Below are positions 1-7,638 of a stretch of 64,000 nucleotides of DNA, piece after piece. The stretch's first letter is position 1. Each line of letters opens with the position of its first letter. The stretch comes from Sulfuriferula thiophila (lineage in GTDB: Bacteria; Pseudomonadota; Gammaproteobacteria; Burkholderiales; Sulfuriferulaceae), in the NCBI RefSeq assembly GCF_003864975.1, contig NZ_BHGL01000006.1, positions 186,001 through 250,000 of the forward strand, read 5' to 3'. A program made the position numbers and the translations under genes. The notes below the pieces were generated by a model. That model made no database searches. It was not told the origin of the DNA and worked only from the letters and a program-made list of their open reading frames with translations.

Positions 1-383
1 CTGCTGGCAAGGATGAGTAACACAAAACCGGCTGCGCGTATCAGAGTGGCACGCCGGTCAATTTCTTCTTCACGCTCTAACCGGTGGTAACCGCGCCAGG
101 TATTGAAGCCTGCCAGAACCACCAGCCAGCCACTTGAAAAACCGAATAATGCCAACAATATATCTGCTATGTACGCGCCGAATGCGCCGCCCAGATTATG
201 GATGGCGGCTTTGCTGCTATGCGACCAGCCGGGGTCGCCCGGTGTATAAGTGAGTAGAATCAATGCTAAACCGAGCGCAATCAAAGCGCTGAGTAGCCAA
301 CTGGTTTCACGCAGTAATCCACTTACCCTGGGAGGCAAGGGTTTGCGTGGTGATGTGGCAGAACGGCGACGTGGAGTAAACAT
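1..383 (-). CDS. ftsK: DNA translocase FtsK, N-terminal membrane part (partial)
   Basis: The left edge cuts this gene; about 127 residues from the start codon (complement of 381-383) are visible. After a basic N-terminus (MFTPRRRSATSPRKP) come hydrophobic segments at about residues 30-50 and 70-95, a basic/acidic loop (RLEREEEIDRRATL) and the start of another hydrophobic segment. This is the arrangement of the FtsK 4TM membrane anchor, which places the DNA pump that resolves chromosome dimers at the division septum. The motor and gamma domains would lie outside the window. Divergence from trxB is a common betaproteobacterial arrangement and supports the call. The 4TM region alone is weakly conserved, so the name rests partly on context. 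Confidence 0.8.
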   Translation of the reverse strand, partial: MFTPRRRSATSPRKPLPPRVSGLLRETSWLLSALIALGLALILLTYTPGDPGWSHSSKAAIHNLGGAFGAYIADILLALFGFSSGWLVVLAGFNTWRGYHRLEREEEIDRRATLIRAAGFVLLILAS

Positions 384-393
384 AGTTATGTTA

Positions 394-446
394 GGGAAGC
401 ACTGGTTTAATCATACAATCCATGTTTGATTAAATCAGTGCTTCCT
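394..446. repeat. 52-bp palindromic dispersed repeat, copy 1
   Basis: Left arm GGAAGCACTGGTTTAATCA (395-413) and right arm TGATTAAATCAGTGCTTCC (427-445) are inverted copies with one mismatch, around the spacer TACAATCCATGTT. A related copy with nearly the same centre (ACAATCC.TG) lies at 18670-18721. It sits in the ftsK/trxB divergent intergenic region and could also form a hairpin in either transcript. It is best described as a small REP- or MITE-like element. Confidence 0.7.
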
Positions 447-522
447 TAGTGTCATCGAAGTTAAAATTATAACGTGAACCTTGTTAAAGGGTGATTGAAT
501 CCTGTTAGAATTTCTACATTAA

Positions 523-1500
<978 letters not shown>

Positions 1501-1506
1501 AGCGTT

Positions 1507-2064
1507 ATGGCAGGTAACCGCCTACCTGCTCCCCTCAGCCCTGACGACCTCGCGCTATTTCAAGCCGCCGTCAGGGATGCCCGGCCTATTGCCGCACATG
1601 GGCGTATCGAACCCGCACCCATCGCAACAGATCCCATTCCCAAAAGCTTATTACGTGACGAACAGCAAGTGCTGGCTGACAGCCTGTCCGATTACATCGG
1701 CTGGGATGATGGACAGGAAACCGGCGAAGAGCTAGTGTTCATTCGTACGGGTTTACGTCGCGATACCTTGCGCAAACTGCGTCGTGGACACTGGGTATTG
1801 CAGGCCGAGCTCGATCTGCATGGCCTGGTCAGTGTGGAAGCACGGCAGGCAGTGGCGGCTTTTCTGGCGCAGTGCGGCAAGCGCGGCTTGCGCTGTGTGC
1901 GTATTATTCATGGCAAGGGGCTGGGCTCTAAAAACAAGGAACCGATTCTGCGTACCAAAGTAAAGCATTGGCTGATGCAGAGGGATGAAGTTTTGGCATT
2001 TTGTCAGGCGCGCGCCGTAGATGGTGGCAGCGGTGCGGTCGTGGTGTTATTGAAATCAAGTTAA
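1507..2064 (+). CDS. Smr-domain protein
   Basis: 185-aa protein with a C-terminal Smr (small MutS-related) domain. It shows the LDLHGL motif near residue 102 and the HGKGLGS motif near residue 138, both diagnostic of Smr nuclease domains. The N-terminal about 85 residues are proline/alanine-rich and acidic, as in the stand-alone SmrA/SmrB/YfcN group. Family members are endonucleases; E. coli SmrB cleaves mRNA at collided ribosomes and others act on DNA, so the substrate is not settled here. It lies 6 nt after trxB and 12 nt before bcp, so cotranscription is likely. Confidence 0.9.
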   Translation: MAGNRLPAPLSPDDLALFQAAVRDARPIAAHGRIEPAPIATDPIPKSLLRDEQQVLADSLSDYIGWDDGQETGEELVFIRTGLRRDTLRKLRRGHWVLQAELDLHGLVSVEARQAVAAFLAQCGKRGLRCVRIIHGKGLGSKNKEPILRTKVKHWLMQRDEVLAFCQARAVDGGSGAVVVLLKSS

Positions 2065-2076
2065 TCAGGAGAAAAT

Positions 2077-2523
2077 ATGCAAATTGATGATTTAGAGTTG
2101 CCGGCAACCGGGAACAAAACATTCAAATCGAGTGATATGCGTGGCAAAAAATTGGTGGTGTATTTTTACCCCAAGGACGATACCCCGGGATGCACGGTAG
2201 AAGGCTCGGATTTTCGTGATTTATATGCCGAATTTCAGCAGTTGGGCTGCGAGATTGTAGGGATTTCGCGCGATAGCGTCAGTTCGCACGAGAAGTTCAA
2301 AACCAAGCTGGATCTGCCGTTTGATTTGCTGGCGGATGAAGAAGAAAAGGCATGCAATTTGTTTGCTGTCATGAAATTAAAGAATATGTATGGTAATGAA
2401 GTACGTGGCATTGATCGTAGTACGTTTTTGTTTGATGAAACCGGAAAGCTGATACATGAGTGGCGTAGTGTGAAATCAACTGGTCATGCTCAGGCTGTTC
2501 TGGATACCCTTAAAGCCCTTTAG
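2077..2523 (+). CDS. bcp: Thiol peroxidase Bcp (peroxiredoxin Q)
   Basis: 148-aa AhpC/TSA-family peroxiredoxin reducing hydrogen and organic peroxides in the cytosol. The peroxidatic cysteine lies in KDDTPGCTVEGSDFRD (near residue 46). The resolving cysteine found five residues later in many PrxQ proteins (PGCTxxxC) is replaced by Ser, so the enzyme would work as a 1-Cys form or use another Cys (the LGCEIVG or KACNLF cysteines). AGGAG at 2067-2071 precedes the ATG. Being near trxB suits a thioredoxin-coupled peroxidase. Confidence 0.95.
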   Translation: MQIDDLELPATGNKTFKSSDMRGKKLVVYFYPKDDTPGCTVEGSDFRDLYAEFQQLGCEIVGISRDSVSSHEKFKTKLDLPFDLLADEEEKACNLFAVMKLKNMYGNEVRGIDRSTFLFDETGKLIHEWRSVKSTGHAQAVLDTLKAL

Positions 2524-2532
2524 GAGAATTAA

Positions 2533-3933
2533 ATGCCTCGTAAAACCCCGGCGGTGATTAAGCTGTTTGTGTTGGATACCAATGTGCTAATGCACGATCC
2601 AACCAGTCTGTTTCGGTTTGAAGAGCATGATGTGTTTTTGCCAATGGCAACCCTGGAAGAGCTGGATCAACACAAGATAGGCATGACCGAAGTGGCGCGC
2701 AATGCGCGTCAGGCCAGTCGATTCCTGGATGAAATTGTGTCGGGGTGCGAAGCCGGGATAGAAAGTGGTATTTCGCTACAGAGTAAAAGTCGCAAGGGCG
2801 CAACGGGGCGCCTGTTTCTGCAAACGCGGGCAATTCAGGGTGCATTACCGGCCAGTTTGCCTACCAGTAAGGTCGATAACCAGATCCTCGGCGTACTGCT
2901 GAGTCTGCGTCAGGAGCAACCTGGTCGTCCGGTGATACTGGTGTCGAAAGACATCAATATGCGCATCAAGGCACGTGCTTTGGGTCTTGCTGCCGAGGAT
3001 TATTTTAACGATAAGGTACTGGAAGACACCGACCTGCTGTATGCCGGTGTGCGCGAGTTGCCAGCCGATTTCTGGGATAAGCATGGTAAGGGCATGGAAT
3101 CCTGGCAAGTGGACGGGCGTACCTGGTATCGCGTTAAAGGGCCGCTGGTTTCCTCAATGCTGATCAATGAATTCGTCTATCAGGAAAGCGCGACACCGTT
3201 TTATGCGATTGTGCGTTCGGTCGATGGCAAAGTTGCCGAGCTGCAAACCATCAAGGATTACACGCACCAGAAAAACAATGTGTGGGGCATTGCCGCACGC
3301 AACCGTGAGCAGAATTTTGCACTGAATGTGCTGATGGATCCGGAAATTGATTTTGTCACGTTACTGGGTCAGGCGGGTACCGGCAAAACCTTGCTGACGC
3401 TGGCAGCTGGATTGATGCAGACGCTGGAGCATAAACGCTATTCCGAGATCATCATGACCCGGGTGACCGTGCCGGTGGGTGAAGATATCGGCTTCCTGCC
3501 GGGAACTGAGGAAGAGAAAATGAGCCCGTGGATGGGTGCGCTGGAAGATAACCTCGATGTGCTGAACAAGACCGATGAGGCGGCTGGCGATTGGGGTCGT
3601 GCGGCGACGCAGGACCTGATCCGTACCCGCATCAAGGTGAAATCGTTGAACTTCATGCGTGGCCGGACGTTCCTGAATAAATATCTGATTATCGACGAAG
3701 CGCAGAACCTGACGCCGAAGCAGATGAAAACGCTGATTACCCGTGCCGGTCCTGGTACCAAGGTGGTGTGTCTGGGTAATATCTCGCAGATCGATACCCC
3801 ATATCTGACCGAAGGCAGCTCCGGTCTGACTTATGTGGTTGACCGGTTCAAGGGCTGGCCGCACGGCGGGCATATTACGCTGGCACGCGGTGAGCGTTCG
3901 CGCCTGGCGGATTATGCCGGAGAAACGCTGTGA
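2533..3933 (+). CDS. PIN-PhoH family ATPase/ribonuclease (PhoH2 type)
   Basis: 466 aa with two domains. An N-terminal PIN nuclease domain (LFVLDTNVLMHDP near residues 11-23, acidic residues in LEELDQHK) is followed by a C-terminal PhoH P-loop ATPase with Walker A GQAGTGKT near residue 278, YLIIDEAQN as Walker B and the conserved PhoH core. Such PIN-PhoH proteins are described as RNA helicase/ribonucleases and are often linked to toxin-antitoxin or phosphate-stress biology. Here the next two genes are another RNase and its inhibitor, so RNA-acting functions cluster. AGGAG precedes the ATG, and the stop overlaps the downstream GTG by 4 nt. Confidence 0.92.
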   Translation: MPRKTPAVIKLFVLDTNVLMHDPTSLFRFEEHDVFLPMATLEELDQHKIGMTEVARNARQASRFLDEIVSGCEAGIESGISLQSKSRKGATGRLFLQTRAIQGALPASLPTSKVDNQILGVLLSLRQEQPGRPVILVSKDINMRIKARALGLAAEDYFNDKVLEDTDLLYAGVRELPADFWDKHGKGMESWQVDGRTWYRVKGPLVSSMLINEFVYQESATPFYAIVRSVDGKVAELQTIKDYTHQKNNVWGIAARNREQNFALNVLMDPEIDFVTLLGQAGTGKTLLTLAAGLMQTLEHKRYSEIIMTRVTVPVGEDIGFLPGTEEEKMSPWMGALEDNLDVLNKTDEAAGDWGRAATQDLIRTRIKVKSLNFMRGRTFLNKYLIIDEAQNLTPKQMKTLITRAGPGTKVVCLGNISQIDTPYLTEGSSGLTYVVDRFKGWPHGGHITLARGERSRLADYAGETL

Positions 3934-4379
3934 AACTGTGGGCTGGGCTGGGGTTGGCGGCTGCGCTGATGAGTTCCATGGCGCAGGCCGCGCCTTGTCG
4001 CGATGAAGTTCACCGGGTAAATTCCACATTGCATCCTATAATAGATGAAGTGGAGCTGACCGCTATCCTCAATACCTTAAATGCGACCCATAATCAGAGC
4101 TTGCCCGACAAGTTTGTCACCAAACGTGCAGCGGCAGCCGCCGGTTGGCGGCGTGGCCATGATTTATGGGATGCGCCTTTGCTGAGAGGCAAAAGCATAG
4201 GGGGGGATCGTTTTGGTAATCGTGAACGGCAGTTACCGGCCGGGCAGTGGCACGAAGCGGATCTGGATTACAAAGGCGGTCACCGTGGTGCAAAACGCTT
4301 GATTTACTCTGAACAGGGGCGACGTTTTGTCACGGTTGATCATTATCAAACTTATACGGAGATACCTGCTTGCCGATGA
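3930..4379 (+). CDS. Secreted barnase-type guanyl-specific ribonuclease
   Basis: 149 aa with an N-terminal signal peptide (MKLWAGLGLAAALMSSMAQA then APCRD), so the enzyme is exported. The mature part matches barnase around the active site: LPDKFVTKRAAA (barnase Lys27 region), GKSIGGDRFGNRE (Arg59), HEADLDY (Glu73), HRGAKRLIY (Arg83 and Arg87) and the terminal VDHYQTYTEI (His102). All catalytic positions are kept, so it should be active. The GTG start overlaps the phoH stop by 4 nt. Between signal peptide and barnase core are about 35 extra residues, and two cysteines (near the N- and C-termini) could form a disulfide after export. The barstar-like gene overlaps its 3' end. Confidence 0.9.
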   Translation: MKLWAGLGLAAALMSSMAQAAPCRDEVHRVNSTLHPIIDEVELTAILNTLNATHNQSLPDKFVTKRAAAAAGWRRGHDLWDAPLLRGKSIGGDRFGNRERQLPAGQWHEADLDYKGGHRGAKRLIYSEQGRRFVTVDHYQTYTEIPACR

Positions 4380-4642
4380 AAACATGCCATTTAAAAAACC
4401 TGACCAGCATCAAAAACTTTTACGAGCAAATCGCCTTTGCCTTTGAGTTCCCGGCACATTTTGGCCGCAATATGGATGCGTTGTGGGATACGTTGACTGA
4501 TGTTGAAGGCCCGTTGGAGTTGATTTGGGAGCAGCCCGGTGTCAGCCGTGATGCACTCGGTGAAGATTACTGGCTGCTGCTGGAAATTCTGGCAGATGCT
4601 GTTGCCGAGCGCGATGATTTTACCCTGACGCTGCGTGGATAA
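4376..4642 (+). CDS. Barstar-family RNase inhibitor
   Basis: 88-aa cytosolic protein of the barstar family. FGRNMDALWDTLTD corresponds to the barstar helix (NLDALWDCLTG) whose Asp residues insert into the barnase active site, followed by PLELIWEQP and a final strand FTLTLRG. It overlaps the RNase stop codon (ATGA at 4376-4379), so translation is coupled to its target and the inhibitor is made with the toxin. An in-frame TTG at 4370 with GGAG at 4358-4361 is an alternative start. The pair works like barnase/barstar: the inhibitor protects the producer before export. Confidence 0.93.
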   Translation: MKTCHLKNLTSIKNFYEQIAFAFEFPAHFGRNMDALWDTLTDVEGPLELIWEQPGVSRDALGEDYWLLLEILADAVAERDDFTLTLRG

Positions 4643-4660
4643 AACGTTCTGAAAACCGCG

Positions 4661-4700
4661 AAAAAAACGCCTGTTAGCCAGCACAAGACTAACAGGCGTT
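4661..4700 (-). terminator. Rho-independent terminator after sqr
   Basis: Arms AACGCCTGTTAG (4667-4676 plus) and CTAACAGGCGTT (4689-4700) form a perfect 12-bp stem with a 12-nt loop. On the minus strand it is followed by a run of seven T (A run at 4661-4667), so it terminates leftward transcripts from sqr. It lies 88 nt past the sqr stop. On the plus strand no T tract follows. Confidence 0.8.
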
Positions 4701-4787
4701 CATAAAAAGGTACAAACATGGCTGTTTGTACTCGTACCCAGCAGTTGGCCATCTTTTTGGGGTGGTTGCCTGCTGATGTTCTGCGCG

Positions 4788-6056
4788 CTACTTCAATTTT
4801 TTGATGCCTAGCGCACTCAATACATACTTCTCGTAAATCGGTTCGGTCGTGCCTTTTTTCATTTTACGAATGAAATATTTCTCAAAAGCGATCTTGGCCA
4901 GATGCACCCATTTTCCCTCTTTGAACCAGTTGACGTTGCGTGGCGGTATTTGCGGCAATGCCACAAAAGCTGCACCGGTGTCGCCAAAATCAGCAAGACA
5001 GATCGCATTCCAGGTGGCTTTTTCTGTAGGCTCTTTGCCATCCAGCGCATTGCGGATGTTGTGCGCTGTGGCGGTAACCATGCTCTCTATCATGTAACCT
5101 GTTTTCGGTGTGCCGGTGGGGACGGGCGTGACTTCTACGGGCGGAATGGCGACGCACACGCCGACTGAATAGATGTTCTGATATTTTGGATTGCGCTGAT
5201 ACGCATCGGCGATGATGAAGCCGCGCGGATTGGTGAGGCCTTCTATGCCGAATACCGCATCGATACCCTTGAAGGCCGGCAGCATCATGGAATAGGCAAA
5301 TGGCAGTTCATGTTCTTTTTTGACGCTGCCATCGTCATTGTGCTCGGTAACGAACATTTTTCCGGCTTCCACCTTGCTGACTTTGGCGTTGCAAATCCAT
5401 TTGATATGACGTTCACGCATGCTGGATTCGAGCATGCCTTTAGAATCGCCGACACCGCCCAGGCCCAGATGGCCGATATACGGTTCTGCGGTGACAAACG
5501 TCATCGGTACTTTGTCGCGGATCTTGCGTTTGCGCAAATCGGTTTCCATGATGAATGCATATTCGTAGGCTGGGCCGTAGCAGGATGCGCCTTGTACGGC
5601 ACCCACGACGATGGGGCCGGGCGCCGCACAGAAATCATCCCATTCATTCGCGGATATTTCCGCATGATCAATACTGCAAATGGAATGGGTATGGCCCTGA
5701 GGGCCTAATCCGGGCACTTCGTCAAAAGCGAGTTTTGGACCGGTGGCGATGACTATATAGTCATAATTAATGATCTGGCCATCTACCAGCTCAATCTGGT
5801 TGGTGTCTGGTTGCAAGCGCTTGGCACCACGAGCGATAAAATGGATGCCTTTCTTTTCCAGATAGGGTGCTATCGGGAACGTGACTTCTTCACGGGCGCG
5901 CCATTTGACACCTACCCATGGATTGGATGGTGTGAACTGGAAAGTGTCGGTATTGGAAATGACGGTGACGGTATCTTCCGGGCGAGCCAGTTCCTTCATT
6001 TCGTAAGCCATTGGCATGCCGCCTATGCCTGCGCCTAAAATAACGATATGTGCCAT
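4788..6056 (-). CDS. sqr: Sulfide:quinone oxidoreductase (SQR)
   Basis: 422-aa flavoprotein oxidising sulfide to polysulfide and passing electrons to the quinone pool at the inner membrane. The N-terminal FAD motif is ILGAGIGGMP (residues 7-15). The three family cysteines are present at Cys127 (SICSIDH), Cys159 (GASCYGP) and Cys353 (NAICLADFGD), equivalent to Cys128/160/356 of Acidithiobacillus ferrooxidans SQR, which the protein resembles along its length (FQFTPSNPWVGV, AEPYIGHLG, VPTGTPKTGYMIESM). The C-terminal amphipathic region (HLAKIAFEKYFIRKMKKG) fits monotopic membrane attachment. It is single, divergent from a sigma-54 activator, and preceded by a clear sigma-54 promoter (6099-6115), so it is probably induced rather than constitutive. 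Confidence 0.93.
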   Translation of the reverse strand: MAHIVILGAGIGGMPMAYEMKELARPEDTVTVISNTDTFQFTPSNPWVGVKWRAREEVTFPIAPYLEKKGIHFIARGAKRLQPDTNQIELVDGQIINYDYIVIATGPKLAFDEVPGLGPQGHTHSICSIDHAEISANEWDDFCAAPGPIVVGAVQGASCYGPAYEYAFIMETDLRKRKIRDKVPMTFVTAEPYIGHLGLGGVGDSKGMLESSMRERHIKWICNAKVSKVEAGKMFVTEHNDDGSVKKEHELPFAYSMMLPAFKGIDAVFGIEGLTNPRGFIIADAYQRNPKYQNIYSVGVCVAIPPVEVTPVPTGTPKTGYMIESMVTATAHNIRNALDGKEPTEKATWNAICLADFGDTGAAFVALPQIPPRNVNWFKEGKWVHLAKIAFEKYFIRKMKKGTTEPIYEKYVLSALGIKKLK

Positions 6057-6098
6057 GGTGTTGTCCTTGAGTTAACGATTAATTCAGTGAGCTATGAA

Positions 6099-6115
6099 TA
6101 GCAGATATTGTGCCA
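6099..6115 (-). promoter_or_regulatory. Sigma-54 promoter of sqr
   Basis: Read on the minus strand the sequence is TGGCACAATATCTGCTA: the -24 GG and -12 GC are exactly 10 nt apart and the flanks match the consensus TGGCAC-N5-TTGCW with one change (C for T before TGC). The predicted start is near 6089, about 33 nt upstream of the sqr ATG. The neighbouring divergent gene encodes a sigma-54 activator, which makes the match meaningful. Confidence 0.8.
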
Positions 6116-6173
6116 GAATTTATCTCTATGTTTATTATGGATAATTTTAATTTCCATGATGGGTGTGAAAATT

Positions 6174-6183
6174 TGTCATGACA
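6174..6183. promoter_or_regulatory. Candidate activator-binding palindrome (UAS 1) for sqr
   Basis: Perfect palindrome TGTCATGACA, about 90 bp upstream of the predicted sqr start, a usual distance for sigma-54 enhancers. The same 10-mer recurs at 6217-6226, centre-to-centre 43 bp (about four helical turns). Confidence 0.6.
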
Positions 6184-6215
6184 CAATGGCTGGTTTTGCA
6201 TTAATGTTAAAGCTG

Positions 6216-6227
6216 ATGTCATGACAT
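6216..6227. promoter_or_regulatory. Candidate activator-binding palindrome (UAS 2)
   Basis: Perfect 12-bp palindrome ATGTCATGACAT containing the same core TGTCATGACA as 6174-6183. It lies about 132 bp upstream of the predicted sqr start and 20 bp upstream of the activator start codon, so it could also mediate autoregulation of the activator. A weaker related half-site pair TGACA-TGT-TGTCA overlaps it on the right. Confidence 0.6.
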
Positions 6228-6246
6228 GTTGTCAGGGGTGTGAAAA

Positions 6247-7614
6247 TTGAAACCTAAACTTGGTCCGGAATTAACTTCACTGCTGGAAGTGCATGCGCAC
6301 CCGTTTGTGATGATTGATGCGAATTATCAGATTGTCGGTGCAAACCAGGCCTATTGCGATAACTATGGTATTGCGCGGGAGCAGGTGGTCGGCCAGCGTT
6401 GCCATGAGGTGTCACATCGTTCGGCAGTGCCTTGCCATCAGAATGGCGAAGACTGCCCGCATCAGGCGGTGTTTAGTAGCGGCAATGCACATGAGGTGAT
6501 TCATACCCACTTTGACCGTCATCACCGCCCCGAGTATGCGCGGATTAAGGGTTATCCCATATTTGATCAGGTCGGGGTGCGCTATCTGGGAGAGGCGGTG
6601 TTGCCAATTGCCAGCCCGGATGAGCTGGACTGCGATGAAATGCGCATGGTTGGCAGCTCGCCGGCATTCCTGCATTGCGTGGAAATGCTGTCGATGACCG
6701 CGCAATCCGAAGCCTCAGTGCTGTTGCTGGGGGAAAGCGGTGTGGGCAAGGAGCTGGCTGCTCAGTATCTGCATAAGCGCTCCAGTCGGCGGGATAAGCC
6801 GTTCGTGGCGATCAATTGTGCGGCGATTACCGAGACGATGTTCGAGGATGAGCTATTTGGCCATGAGCGCGGCGCGTTTACCGGCTGCATAGGCCGCAAG
6901 CAGGGTTTGTTTGAAATGGCTGACGGCGGTACCTTGTTTCTGGATGAGGCGGGAGAGATTCCGCTGACGATGCAGGCAAAGTTACTCCGTGTGCTGGAAA
7001 CTGGCGAATTCCGGCGTATGGGCGGTACGGAAACCTTGCAGGCCGATGTGCGTATCATTGCCGCGACGAATCGTAATCTGCTGGAAATGGCTGAATCCGG
7101 ATTTTATCGGCTGGATCTGTATTATCGGATTGCCGGCATTGATTTGCGGCTGCCAAGTTTGCGCGAACGTCGCAGTGACATACCCGCACTTGCCGAGACG
7201 ATGTTGAAGCGGATTACCCGCGCAGGTGTGCCGCGGTGCAAATTGACCGATGATGCTGTCGCCAAATTAATGCAGTATGATTTTCCTGGCAATGTGCGTG
7301 AGTTAAGGAATATTCTGCTGAAAGCGGTGGCGATAAGTCACCATAGTATTATCAGCGCCGAGCAAATCGTGTTGGGGAGTGCCGCAGCGCAGCCCCGGCC
7401 AGCAATGGTCGAAGCTGTGACGGTAAGTGAACTGCCGCAAGCTAATTCAGATCTGCATCAAGTTGTGTCCGGTGTGCCGATAGCGGAGCTGGAGGCTAAA
7501 TATATTGCGGACTTGCTACGGATTCATCATGGGCATAGGCGCAATGTCGCTGATATACTTGGGATGAGCGAGCGAACTTTATATCGAAAATTAAAGTTAT
7601 ATGGTTTGTCATAA
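6247..7614 (+). CDS. PAS-domain sigma-54-dependent transcriptional activator
   Basis: 455 aa. Residues 10-120 form a PAS sensor (HPFVMIDANYQIVGANQAY) with a cysteine/histidine-rich insert: Cys37, Cys52, His57, Cys63, Cys70, His72. The central AAA+ domain has Walker A GESGVGKE near residue 161, the sigma-54 contact loop GAFTG and Walker B GTLFLDEAGEI. A Fis-type helix-turn-helix (RRNVADILGMSERTLYRKLKLYG) ends the protein. TTG at 6247 is used: AGGGG at 6234-6238 is well spaced and an in-frame stop lies just upstream. It is divergent from sqr, whose promoter is sigma-54 type, and lies 24 nt upstream of the decarboxylase gene. Sensing of sulfide or sulfane sulfur through the cysteines is inference. 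Confidence 0.9.
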   Translation: MKPKLGPELTSLLEVHAHPFVMIDANYQIVGANQAYCDNYGIAREQVVGQRCHEVSHRSAVPCHQNGEDCPHQAVFSSGNAHEVIHTHFDRHHRPEYARIKGYPIFDQVGVRYLGEAVLPIASPDELDCDEMRMVGSSPAFLHCVEMLSMTAQSEASVLLLGESGVGKELAAQYLHKRSSRRDKPFVAINCAAITETMFEDELFGHERGAFTGCIGRKQGLFEMADGGTLFLDEAGEIPLTMQAKLLRVLETGEFRRMGGTETLQADVRIIAATNRNLLEMAESGFYRLDLYYRIAGIDLRLPSLRERRSDIPALAETMLKRITRAGVPRCKLTDDAVAKLMQYDFPGNVRELRNILLKAVAISHHSIISAEQIVLGSAAAQPRPAMVEAVTVSELPQANSDLHQVVSGVPIAELEAKYIADLLRIHHGHRRNVADILGMSERTLYRKLKLYGLS

Positions 7615-7638
7615 CAATGCGGCACATTTGAACAAGCA

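Noticed and set aside
3361-4029. 222-codon minus-strand open frame across the phoH end and RNase start
   Set aside because: Overlaps two genes with clear motifs and has no family features.
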